This document shows positions 1-7,632 of a DNA stretch of 12,507 nucleotides, one piece after another. The stretch is from assembly GCA_027317105.1 (NCBI GenBank), contig DAHVFH010000148.1, positions 1 to 12,507 of the forward strand. The letters run 5' to 3'. The position numbers and the translations under genes are program-made. The notes beneath the pieces were generated by a model, which was not told the DNA's origin, did no database searches, and worked only from the letters and a program-made list of their open reading frames with translations. Positions within the stretch are counted from its first letter, which is position 1. Every line of letters begins with the position of its first letter. This DNA comes from Cytophagales bacterium. GTDB lineage: Bacteria; Bacteroidota; Bacteroidia; Cytophagales; Cyclobacteriaceae.

Positions 1-997
1 CACCATAATAAACATGCATAATATCTCCCTCCACCCAATGTCCGTTGGTGAAAATTACATTGCCGAAAAAACCCGTTAACTCATAATCTGCAGTTGATTC
101 CATAATCGGTTCATCACTTCGCGCAATGACTTTGGAAGGATCGTTAAGGTCAAGCAAAAGCGCACCCAGGCAATAGCGATTCTCTTTATTAGCACCGTGG
201 TAAATCTCGAGCCAACCTTTTTCTGTTCTAATGGGAGCGGCACCCGACCCTACACGGGCGCTGTCCCATTTATCCTGACGTGTAGAAGCCAGGCAATGAT
301 GATTTCCCCAATGAAGTAGGTCTGGGGATTCTGCCAACCAAATATAATTGCCACCTAACTGTGGGCTGCTTGGCCGGTGTAGGGCATAATATTTTCCATT
401 TATTTTTTCACTGAAGATGGCGCAGTCTTTATTGTGAGGAGGAAAAATCATCCCCTTTCGGTCAAAATATTTCCAATCCTTGGTTTGGATTAACCCCACC
501 CCCACCCCAAGATGAGATACCATGGTGTAGGTAAGATGGTAGGTATCGCCTATCTGCACCACACGGCAATCTTCAATACCATAAGCCTCCAATTTATTGC
601 TTCCAAAAATTGGAGTATAATTTTCAGGCTCGTAGAAATTTATACCATCGTCACTGCAAACCAAGCGTAAATGCGAGAGTGTTGTTAAATAATCCTGACC
701 TTTATATTGAATGACTCGTGGATCAGTAAAATCAAGATTGGGATCTGATTTGTCGAAATTCAGGATTTTAATTTTTCCATTTTCATCATACAATGGAAAA
801 CTGATCATCCCTTCGCGCTGCTCGGGTCGTTCCGCTACGCGCAAAAGCAACCATATCTTGTTATCAAATTGAAATACCCCTGGATTTAAGAGACATTCTA
901 CTTTCATTTTAGCGCTACTTGACCGAACGTCCCCTGGTTTCAACAAGGGGTTTTCTTTCAGACGCGAGGCTAAATCAAGTTTTTTCAATAGGGTCAT
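1..997 (-). CDS. GH130 family glycosidase/phosphorylase, beta-mannoside type (3' end cut off)
   Basis: Reading the minus strand from the ATG at 997-995 gives 332 codons with no stop before the window edge, so only the C-terminus is missing. The protein reads as a five-bladed propeller enzyme of family GH130, which usually phosphorolyses (sometimes hydrolyses) beta-1,4- or beta-1,2-mannosides in the cytoplasm. Visible family features are TDPRV near residues 91-95, GIEDCR at 140-145 (the family's EDPR motif, thought to carry the acid-catalyst Asp, with Cys in place of Pro), a K190-to-R208 segment ending in LHRP that resembles the phosphate-binding part of the phosphorylases, GSGAAPI near 250-256, and a terminal HVYYG that normally precedes the last 20 or so residues. 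No signal peptide is seen. It is divergent from the HTCS at 1225, which suggests regulation by that protein. Family is fairly sure; the exact linkage and phosphorylase versus hydrolase activity are inference. Confidence 0.85.
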   Translation of the reverse strand, partial: MTLLKKLDLASRLKENPLLKPGDVRSSSAKMKVECLLNPGVFQFDNKIWLLLRVAERPEQREGMISFPLYDENGKIKILNFDKSDPNLDFTDPRVIQYKGQDYLTTLSHLRLVCSDDGINFYEPENYTPIFGSNKLEAYGIEDCRVVQIGDTYHLTYTMVSHLGVGVGLIQTKDWKYFDRKGMIFPPHNKDCAIFSEKINGKYYALHRPSSPQLGGNYIWLAESPDLLHWGNHHCLASTRQDKWDSARVGSGAAPIRTEKGWLEIYHGANKENRYCLGALLLDLNDPSKVIARSDEPIMESTADYELTGFFGNVIFTNGHWVEGDIMHVYYG

Positions 998-1028
998 AGA
1001 TTTTGGATGACTATTAAAGCTTCATTCG

Positions 1029-1041
1029 ATTGCAATGCAAT
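1029..1041. promoter_or_regulatory. Perfect inverted repeat ATTGCA-A-TGCAAT upstream of the GH130 gene
   Basis: A perfect 13-bp palindrome with 6-bp arms around a single A lies 32 bp upstream of the GH130 start in the divergent intergenic region. Position and symmetry suit a protein-binding site. AraC-type HTCS proteins usually bind direct repeats, so a different regulator or chance is equally possible. Confidence 0.25.
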
Positions 1042-1125
1042 TTTGAGGATAAAAGAAGTATTGGCTGTCCACCCAGAATTAAAATAAGTACGCTCTATTG
1101 CTTAAAATGCTATAAAAGAGAACTA

Positions 1126-1191
1126 AGAGGACAGAAAAGCACAGAGAGGACAACTTTGCCGAAAGCACCGCCTATGGATTACTTAAATTTG
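1126..1191 (+). promoter_or_regulatory. Candidate HTCS promoter: AGAGGACA direct repeats and TAAATTTG -7 box
   Basis: A TAAATTTG box at 1184-1191 matches the Bacteroidota -7 consensus TAnnTTTG and would give a leader of about 25 nt before the HTCS ATG. The nearest TTTG (1155-1158) is 25 bp upstream, somewhat far for a -33 element. Just upstream, AGAGGACA occurs twice in direct orientation (1126-1133 and 1145-1152), 19 bp start to start or about two helical turns. That is the kind of arrangement AraC-type regulators bind. The -7 match is directly visible; the regulator assignment is speculation. Confidence 0.35.
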
Positions 1192-1224
1192 TAAACGATT
1201 TCGGTAGTACCTTAGAAGAGGAAT

Positions 1225-4200
1225 ATGACTTGCTTTGCGTTAATCCTATCGTTTTTAAATCTCCTGTTAGGCGATACCGCTTCTGCATGGCCTTATCAGC
1301 ATGTCGATAAAAGAGCTCAGCTATCAAACTCGGCCATCACCTCGGTCTATTTAGACAAGTACGATTATATTTGGTTAGGCACGTGGGATGGCCTTGATCG
1401 CTATGACGGGAGTGCGATCAAAATATATAAGCCTGATCCCTTTCAAAAAGGATCAATTAGTAACAATGTGATCCGAAATTTTCTGGAAGATGGTGAAGGA
1501 AACCTTTGGGTGATCACCCATCAGGGCATTAACCGCTATGACCGGAAATCCGATTCTTTCCATCCATATCTAGACAGTCTGTACGATATTCCCTTTTTAG
1601 AATATAATATTCGGGCTTGCGTAGGGTTAGACTCAACGATTTGGGTAAGCCTGATAGGAAAAGGGATAAGCAGATTCGAAAAAAAACTGGATGCCTTTGT
1701 TCCTATTTCCTTTGATGGGATTGATAAATTGTGGCTTAGTACAGTAATTGACATCGGTACCAATAAAGGCCTATTCTATTTATTGGGAAGTGACGGTAAA
1801 GTAATTTGCACTTTAAATAATAGAGTCATTTTTTCTAAGCAAGTAGGCGAACCAACCACAATCGCCTATCATAAATTTGTTCGCCTCGGCCAGCATTATT
1901 ACATGGCGGTTGCCACAAAAAAAGGACAACTCTTTCTCTATAACTTATCAGAAATCGAAGAGAATCCCGAACCGGTAGCGTTAGGAAAAGTAATCGTTAG
2001 TACAATCTCGGAGAGTTTAACGAATACCTTTATTTGGATAGGCACGGAGTCGGGAATGATTTTTAAGATAACCCCCGAGGGTATTAAATTCAAGGTGCAA
2101 CCCATGGATTCCTATTTTCCTATTTTCGTTTCCTCTGGGATCAAAATTCTAACCATCACGGAAACCAATCAAAATCTGATCTGGGTAGGAACCGATGGCG
2201 ATGGTGTATATAAATTCCTTACTCGTCCAAAGATGTTTTATTCGGTGCCTGCGGGTTCCGAAGAAGCCGGAAAATTATCGCACAGTATTGTCCGTGCGGT
2301 TTTTGAAGATGAATCCGGGGCACTCTATGTGGGCACTCGAGGTGGTGGCTTAAACATCATTGACCAAACTAAAACCAAGGTAATCAACACAAAAAATGGG
2401 TTGAGCAACAATGCCGTGCTCTCTTTAAACAAAGACCATCAGGGAAATCTATGGGTGGGCCTTGATGCGGAAGGCATTGATATGATTGAAGCCAAGACCA
2501 ATAAAATCTTTCATTTTCCGAGAGACTTTGAAAATGAAACCCACTTGGCATTTAGTTCCGTGTATTCCGTCTGCGTGGATGCATTCAATGATCTTTGGTT
2601 AGGGACAAGCGGTTATGGCGTAGTTCATCTAAAGATCGCCAAGACAAAAAATGGGAAATATCAGCTTCTAGAATACGACTTGATTCAACATAGCTCCAGC
2701 AGTGCAGAAATTTCCATACGAAGCAACATCGTCTACTCCATCGTAGAAGAGAAACCCAACATCCTGTGGTTCGGAACAAGAGGCGGTGGAGTTTATCGGT
2801 ATAATGCTCTTGTCAAAAAAATTGAGGAGCAGGTTCAAGCCAATCCAAAGGGAAAAAATAGCTTAGGCAACAATGATGTATTAAGTATGTCCATCGATAA
2901 CGAAGAACAACTATGGATAGGTACAAGCGGAGGACTTAGTCGACTATTTCTGCAAACCCGACCCTATCGGGTAAATCACTATACCTTGCGCGATGGACTT
3001 CCGAATAATACCATTCACGGCATTCTTGCCGACTACAAATCCAATATTTGGATTTCGACAAACCGAGGGTTGGCCCTGTTTGATCGAAATCGAAATTCAT
3101 TCAAAACGTTCGATTCCAACGATGGGCTTCTGAATAATGAGTTTACGGATGGGGGGGGCTTCAAATCCAGACACTCTGAGAAATTATTCTTTGGTGGCGT
3201 TGATGGCCTTGATATTGTGTATCCTTCTAAACTAAATCTGCTAAACTATTTCCCCCGGCTTACCGTAAAAGATTTCCTCGTTCGCAACGTGGCCATTGCG
3301 CCTGGGGATGCCAGTGGAATTCTTGCCAACAACATTGATCTTACCGACAACCTGACCTTAAAGTACGATCAGAACTTCATCAGCTTTTCGTTCACCACAT
3401 TGGATTATTGGAATAAACAAAAAAGCGAGTACTCTTATTTTTTAGAAAATTTTGATAAAGACTGGAACAACATCGGCCAGCAACAAGCCATCACGTTAAC
3501 CAATATCCCTCCCGGGAAATATAAATTGTACATCAACTATACGAATGAAAATGGGATGTGGAACCTGAAGCCCCGGACGTTTGCGATTACCGTAACACCT
3601 CCGTTTTGGAAAACATCATGGGCCTATTTCTTCTATTTTCTTTTAGCGCTCAGTATCCAAACAGGAATCATTCTTTACATCCGATGGCGGTCAAAAACGA
3701 AGAAGGCGATAACGATGGAACGTTTTAAAGCCCAGCAACTAAAGGAACTGAACGACTACAAACTTCAATTCTTTACCAACATCGCGCATGAATTTCGCAC
3801 ACCCTTAACGCTGATCCTTGGCCCCACCACGTCCCTGCTGAACAAGGCCTCCGACCCTGACACCAAGAGCCAGTTAAAGACCATTTATGGCAACTCACTT
3901 CGCTTACAAAAGTTAATTGAAGAACTCATCCTGTTTAGAAAATTAGAAAGTGGAAAGGATACCCTTGCCATTTCATCGCTTGACTTGATCCCCTTTACCC
4001 AACAAGTTGTTGAGTCGTTTCAGGAGTACGCACTGGATAGAGACATTCATTTAGAATTCCATACCGATGCGGAAACGTTAATGGCGTTGATTGATGAAAA
4101 GAAAATTGAAAAGATATTGATAAATCTAATCTCAAACGCTATCAAATATTCTACTAAAGGTGGTAAGGTAGTTCTACTCTTGAAAGAAGAAAATCTTCAC

Positions 4201-5355
4201 GCCCGATTTGTAATCCGTGACGAAGGCATTGGTATTGCGGAAGAGAATAAGCAAAAGATCTTTGAAAGCTTCTATCAAAATCCATCCCAACTTACCGATA
4301 CCAATGGTTTTGCAAAGAGCACGGGCATCGGGCTTTCCCTTTCCCGAAGTCTGGTACTCATTCACCGGGGAACGATAAACGTAGAAAGCAAACTTGGAAA
4401 AGGAAGCACCTTCACGGTAAGGATTCCGATCACAAAAGAATTTTATCAGGACTTGAAGGAACACAAGATTACCCAACCTCAAAACGAGAACCTGAGCGAA
4501 AAAATATCCCTGGAATTTGAAACTGACCATTACGCTGTCGGACAAATTGAAAAAGCGGCAAGGCATCCAACAAACAAACATCTCTACTCGTTGTTAGTAG
4601 TCGATGACAATGCGCAAATCACTTCTTTGCTCGAGAATATACTATCCGATAAGTATTTTATTCACAAAGCAAACAACGGAAAAAGAGCACTATCCATACT
4701 GGAAGAAGAACGAATCGACCTGGTGATCAGCGATATTCTAATGCCTGATATGGACGGTCTGGCCTTGTGCAAAATGATTAAGGAAAATATACAGACCAGC
4801 CACATACCCGTGATTTTACTCACGGCCAAGGTGGAAATCGAAAATCGTATTGAAGGCCTACAAGTAGGGGCCGACTCCTATATCCCTAAGCCTTTTCATC
4901 CAGAACATCTTTTTATTCGGATAGAGAAACTTATTGAACGAATGGAATTGATTCGTGGAAAGTTTCAAAACTTTGGCGACACGAAAGCTATCCCTACTTC
5001 CATAGGAATCAGTGAACGGGATGACCTCTTCTTTTCAAAAATCACCCAATGCATACAGACCCATTTGAGTGAGGCCGAGTTCAACGCAGACGACATTGGC
5101 GAAGAAGTGGGCATGAGCAAGGCCTCGTTATATCGAAAAGTAAAAACCATTACCGGCTTAACGCCACACGGGTTAATTAAGCAGTACCGTTTAAAAAAAG
5201 CAGCTGATTTATTAAAAAATTCATCCCTCAGCGTTTCTGAAGTGATTTATGAAACGGGATTTAACAGCCGCTCCTATTTTTATAAATCATTCAACGAAAT
5301 GTACCATTGCCATCCCAAGGATTTTAATACGCTGGATGTTTCTGATAAAAAATAA
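1225..5355 (+). CDS. Hybrid two-component system sensor/regulator (HTCS)
   Basis: This single-chain sensor, kinase and transcription factor has the usual HTCS length (1376 aa). An N-terminal signal/anchor (about 2-22, ending ASA) leads into a periplasmic two-propeller sensor of repeated Reg_prop blades with the LWxGT.xGG pattern (about 30-690, e.g. YIWLGTWDGLDRYDG, LIWVGTDGDGVY, ILWFGTRGGGVY). A Y_Y_Y domain follows (about 711-790), then a membrane helix (about 799-820). HisKA carries H855 in AHEFRTPL. HATPase_c shows N971 (N box), DEGIGI 999-1004 and TGIGL 1033-1037. The receiver domain has D1127-D1128, phosphoacceptor D1170 and K1222. An AraC-type HTH occupies about 1269-1371. All catalytic residues are present, so it should be functional. 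Such proteins sense oligosaccharides in the periplasm and switch on adjacent polysaccharide-utilisation genes. The divergent GH130 gene suggests a beta-mannoside ligand (inference). The start follows AGAAGAGG and gives the signal peptide directly. A run of eight G (3151-3158) encodes G643-G645. Confidence 0.95.
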   Translation: MTCFALILSFLNLLLGDTASAWPYQHVDKRAQLSNSAITSVYLDKYDYIWLGTWDGLDRYDGSAIKIYKPDPFQKGSISNNVIRNFLEDGEGNLWVITHQGINRYDRKSDSFHPYLDSLYDIPFLEYNIRACVGLDSTIWVSLIGKGISRFEKKLDAFVPISFDGIDKLWLSTVIDIGTNKGLFYLLGSDGKVICTLNNRVIFSKQVGEPTTIAYHKFVRLGQHYYMAVATKKGQLFLYNLSEIEENPEPVALGKVIVSTISESLTNTFIWIGTESGMIFKITPEGIKFKVQPMDSYFPIFVSSGIKILTITETNQNLIWVGTDGDGVYKFLTRPKMFYSVPAGSEEAGKLSHSIVRAVFEDESGALYVGTRGGGLNIIDQTKTKVINTKNGLSNNAVLSLNKDHQGNLWVGLDAEGIDMIEAKTNKIFHFPRDFENETHLAFSSVYSVCVDAFNDLWLGTSGYGVVHLKIAKTKNGKYQLLEYDLIQHSSSSAEISIRSNIVYSIVEEKPNILWFGTRGGGVYRYNALVKKIEEQVQANPKGKNSLGNNDVLSMSIDNEEQLWIGTSGGLSRLFLQTRPYRVNHYTLRDGLPNNTIHGILADYKSNIWISTNRGLALFDRNRNSFKTFDSNDGLLNNEFTDGGGFKSRHSEKLFFGGVDGLDIVYPSKLNLLNYFPRLTVKDFLVRNVAIAPGDASGILANNIDLTDNLTLKYDQNFISFSFTTLDYWNKQKSEYSYFLENFDKDWNNIGQQQAITLTNIPPGKYKLYINYTNENGMWNLKPRTFAITVTPPFWKTSWAYFFYFLLALSIQTGIILYIRWRSKTKKAITMERFKAQQLKELNDYKLQFFTNIAHEFRTPLTLILGPTTSLLNKASDPDTKSQLKTIYGNSLRLQKLIEELILFRKLESGKDTLAISSLDLIPFTQQVVESFQEYALDRDIHLEFHTDAETLMALIDEKKIEKILINLISNAIKYSTKGGKVVLLLKEENLHARFVIRDEGIGIAEENKQKIFESFYQNPSQLTDTNGFAKSTGIGLSLSRSLVLIHRGTINVESKLGKGSTFTVRIPITKEFYQDLKEHKITQPQNENLSEKISLEFETDHYAVGQIEKAARHPTNKHLYSLLVVDDNAQITSLLENILSDKYFIHKANNGKRALSILEEERIDLVISDILMPDMDGLALCKMIKENIQTSHIPVILLTAKVEIENRIEGLQVGADSYIPKPFHPEHLFIRIEKLIERMELIRGKFQNFGDTKAIPTSIGISERDDLFFSKITQCIQTHLSEAEFNADDIGEEVGMSKASLYRKVKTITGLTPHGLIKQYRLKKAADLLKNSSLSVSEVIYETGFNSRSYFYKSFNEMYHCHPKDFNTLDVSDKK

Positions 5356-5395
5356 AGGGACCCTGTGCTCCCCTATTTTAGCCCAAACTTATTCT

Positions 5396-5586
5396 AGCGC
5401 AAGCGTCCGTTTGTGTTCCTTTATCCATCCTCCATATCTGGCGCAAGCTTCCATATTTAGCGCAAGCATCAGCTTGTGCTTCCTTTACCCATCCTCCTTA
5501 TTCCAGCGCAAGCGTCCGTTTGTGTTCCTTTATCCTTCCTCCATATCTGGCGCAAGCTTCAGCTTGTGCTTCCTTTATCCATCTTC
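5396..5586. repeat. Tandem array of hairpin repeat units (REP-like)
   Basis: Four full units and one truncated unit start at about 5396, 5440 (truncated), 5459, 5505 and 5549. Each full unit is a short hairpin of type CGCAAGCx-TC-xGCTTGTG followed by a CT-rich tail TTCCTTTAYCCATCYTCC. In the last unit the arms 5551-5558 and 5561-5568 pair over 8 bp with one G-T pair; the units at 5396 and 5505 pair with two G-T pairs. Segment 5396-5451 is repeated at 5505-5560 with one mismatch in 56 bp, indicating recent duplication of a larger block. The array lies between the convergent ends of the HTCS and the isomerase gene. A related hairpin occurs in the other orientation at 6951-7005. It resembles REP/BIME-type elements, and may also act as a bidirectional transcription end (inference). 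Confidence 0.8.
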
Positions 5587-5628
5587 AATTCTGGGAGTTT
5601 GCAGGCTCCAAACTTCACCCCGATATTC

Positions 5629-6578
5629 TCACAATCCTTTTAAATAATCAACGCTTTTCTTTAGCGCTATTTCCGGGTTTTGCACCATGTCTTGTTGCAC
5701 AAAAAAATGATCAACACCTGATTTTTTTGCTGCCCGTATTATGGATTTCAAGTCCAGCACGCCTTCATCGGCTGTGGTCATTTGGGGAAACAACTCGATC
5801 CACTGTTTGGAGTCACCTTCATCTCCGGAAAACTTTACCTTTTGTTTCATGTTTTTCACGTGTATCATTTTGTAGCGTCCCGGATATTTTTCAAGCCAGG
5901 CAATCGGATCAACCCCGCCCGCCACCGTCCAGAAGAGATCCTTTTCCAGAGAGACATTTTTCGGATCTGTATTTTCGATGATCATCTGAACAGGCACCTT
6001 GCCCTCCAGTTCATGCAAGCCATAGCCGTGGTTATGGTAAGCAAACCGCAAGCCTTCCTTTGTAGCTTCTTCACCGATTTTATTAAAGATATCGATGGAC
6101 TTTTTATAATCGTCCAGCGTCTTCCTGAATTCGGCCGGTAGTGCCGGAAGTACTACGTATTGGAATCCGATGGCATGAGCCGCTTCCGCCAGTTGGCCCA
6201 AACGCGTTCGCAAGGTTTCGAAGTCGGTATGGATGGAACGCTGATTTGATTTTCATCCATTGTCGCGCGGACCTGAGCGGCTGTATTTCCGAAATAACCG
6301 CTTCCGCTAAAACCTAGAGAAGGGGTAACTTTTGCCCATCGGTTAATCGCTGCTTGCGTGCTAAAAGGAAAAGGTCCATACATTTCAATTTCGCGGTATC
6401 CCATCTTTGACAACATTTGGATGCCTCCATTAAAACCCTTTTCCAAGACTTTTGGAAGAGAGAAAAGCTGAATGCCCACTTTGCTAAGCATAGCTGGGTT
6501 GGCAAACAAGGTGTTACCTTCCAGCAAACTGAGTGTAGCTAAGGCTGCGGAAGCGTTGATGAAATTTCTCCGGTTCAT
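5629..6578 (-). pseudogene. Sugar phosphate isomerase/epimerase-like protein (xylose isomerase-like TIM barrel), frameshifted
   Basis: Two overlapping minus-strand frames together form one protein. The first (ATG at 6578-6576) begins MNRRNFINASAALATLSLL, a twin-arginine-type signal, then KVGIQLFSLP, typical of the AP_endonuc_2/xylose isomerase-like barrel family. It runs to S116, after which the frame is wrong. The second resumes with IHTDFETLRTRLGQ and runs to TGA at 5629-5631; joined, the protein is about 317 aa, normal for the family. The break lies at 6229-6236 (CCATCCAT on the coding strand); restoring one CCAT copy reads through as VPSIHTDFETL. Family landmarks are FAYHNHGYGL (180-189), EKDLFW (213-218), MIHVKN (239-244) and FVQQD (294-298). 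From memory the last two are more often HvKD and VEqD, so metal ligands may be altered too. Such proteins are exported and often sit near sugar-utilisation genes; the substrate is unknown. A sequencing error at the repeat is the main alternative to real gene loss. Confidence 0.85.
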
Positions 6579-6674
6579 AATATTTGTTTTAATGTAAGTT
6601 ATAGAAATACCAAGAAATATAGCGCGTCAAATTTCATTAAGAACTAAGAGTGATTAATTGTCATTGCAAAGGGA

Positions 6675-6755
6675 AGCTCCTACGGAGCTAAATTTAGCTT
6701 CCTATCTATATCTGTAAACAGGAAGTCCCGCTGGGACTATTCGCTCCAGAGAGCG
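6675..6755. repeat. Cluster of three short perfect hairpins
   Basis: Three perfect stem-loops lie within 80 bp: AGCTCC-TAC-GGAGCT (6675-6689), AGTCCC-GCT-GGGACT (6724-6738) and CGCTC-CAGA-GAGCG (6742-6755). An AT-rich segment ending CTGTAAACAGG lies between the first and second. The pattern resembles dispersed intergenic repeats I recall from Bacteroidota genomes, where GGAGC/GCTCC hairpins flank a TGTTTA-type core. Copy number cannot be seen from this window. Confidence 0.65.
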
Positions 6756-6950
6756 CCCTGGTTTTAGCACTAAACAAGTCAGCCCCAATATTTTAATCAC
6801 ATTGTATCGCTAAGCATGTTTAGCGGATAACAGATTTCTCACGCGGCAATTTGAGGCATTTAGACTGATGATTTTCTGTTTGGCATCGCAGACAAATTCA
6901 ATATTGCCGAGTCTGTTTATGCGATGTCCTTATGGTTTATAATAAAAGTC

Positions 6951-7005
6951 CAAGCGGGACGCTTGAACAAGCTGGGTTATAACAAATGGCCAAGCGGGAC
7001 GCTTG
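6951..7005. repeat. Two tandem copies of hairpin CAAGCG-GGA-CGCTTG
   Basis: The perfect stem-loop CAAGCGGGACGCTTG occurs at 6951-6965 and again at 6991-7005, 40 bp apart. Both copies are followed by similar sequence (GAACAAGCTGG and GAACCAGCCGG), and a degraded GAACCAGCGGG follows near 7027-7037. Read on the minus strand the hairpin is CAAGCG-TCC-CGCTTG, close to the units at 5396 and 5505. The two arrays therefore appear to belong to one repeat family in opposite orientations. Confidence 0.75.
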
Positions 7006-7077
7006 AACCAGCCGGCATGAGACTTTGAACCAGCGGGCTTTGCGTTATCGTTCGTCACATTTTTGTATTTTGGCAAC

Positions 7078-7539
7078 ATGTTTACGCGTGAAGAAGCATC
7101 GCACCTGCGTCAGGAGTTCTGGACTTCATTCGGGCAATATATGAACCCTGTCCTTTCTACCGATGGAATGAAGATTAACTGGATCAACTACCGCACCACG
7201 ATGAAAGACATACACTTCCGCATGGATAACAATTCAAAGACCGCTACCGTAAGCATTGCGTTAGAGCACAACGATCCCGAAATACGCGAGCTGCACTTCC
7301 AACAATTTGAGGAATTTAAAACGCTGCTACATGCTACCCTACAAGAAGAATGGGGGTGGCAACTGCACGCTCCCTTAAAAGAAAGTAAAGTGACCAGCCA
7401 AATATACAAAGAGCACACCTGTGTTTCCGTTTTAAACAAAGACCAAAGGCCTGAATTGATTTCCCTCTTCAAGCCTCCAATGATTGCACTTGACAGCTTT
7501 TGGGGAAATGCCAAATATAGTTTTGAGGCACTGAGGTGA
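7078..7539 (+). CDS. DUF4268-family protein
   Basis: A 153-residue soluble protein with no signal peptide or membrane segment. It begins MFTREEASHLRQEFWTSFGQ and continues with INWINYRT and KDIHFRMD. This pattern, with WxxY..g...i.frm motifs, matches the small DUF4268 proteins common in Bacteroidota, whose molecular role is not established. The same domain can occur at the C-terminus of restriction-associated proteins, but here it stands alone. I chose the ATG at 7078 because the family typically starts close to FTREEAS; an in-frame TTG at 7063 would add five residues. No Shine-Dalgarno is visible, and TTTTTG/TATTTTGG runs directly upstream could belong to a promoter giving a very short leader. 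It is 115 bp upstream of the SRPBCC/ArsR operon, which has its own promoter. Confidence 0.7.
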   Translation: MFTREEASHLRQEFWTSFGQYMNPVLSTDGMKINWINYRTTMKDIHFRMDNNSKTATVSIALEHNDPEIRELHFQQFEEFKTLLHATLQEEWGWQLHAPLKESKVTSQIYKEHTCVSVLNKDQRPELISLFKPPMIALDSFWGNAKYSFEALR

Positions 7540-7600
7540 ATCCACCAACGCTTATTTATCCGCTCAGACAACCGCTAGTTAAAAAAAAGATTAAAATAAA

Positions 7601-7632
7601 TTTGCGTAACCCATAAGTTACCTATATGTTTG
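7601..7632 (+). promoter_or_regulatory. Promoter of the SRPBCC-ArsR-SRPBCC operon
   Basis: TTTG at 7601-7604 is followed after exactly 20 bp by TATGTTTG at 7625-7632. This matches the Bacteroidota promoter consensus TTTG-N19-21-TAnnTTTG. Transcription would begin near 7638-7640, leaving a leader of about 16 nt before the ATG at 7655. A second, overlapping -7 box TAAATTTG lies at 7597-7604 and could serve an upstream start. Confidence 0.65.

Larger units (their letters stand above)
6579..7077. other. Gene-free repeat-rich stretch
   Basis: About 500 bp between the divergent isomerase and DUF4268 genes show no open frame of convincing length or recognisable product. The stretch contains a cluster of three perfect hairpins (6675-6755) and two copies of a 15-bp hairpin (6951-7005), listed separately. 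In between (about 6770-6945) I see nothing specific, apart from a 39-codon minus-strand open frame that resembles nothing I know. Confidence 0.6.

Noticed and set aside
4174..4581. Long antisense open frame within the HTCS kinase domain
   Set aside because: It is a shadow of the HTCS coding frame, with no recognisable protein features.
5356..5385. Possible terminator GGGA-N8-TCCC followed by a T-rich run after the HTCS gene
   Set aside because: The stem is only four base pairs, too weak to call a terminator.
5249..5981. Plus-strand open frames rich in Ser, Cys, Phe and Tyr across the repeat array
   Set aside because: They are translations of the hairpin tandem repeat and of the antisense of the isomerase gene; composition and overlap show no real protein.
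6800..6930. A 39-codon minus-strand open frame in the gene-free stretch
   Set aside because: No start codon context, no resemblance to a known family and bounded by stops; treated as non-coding.
5396..7005. CRISPR-like spacing of the hairpin repeats
   Set aside because: Spacing is uneven, the intervals are themselves repeated and not unique spacers, and no cas gene is present.
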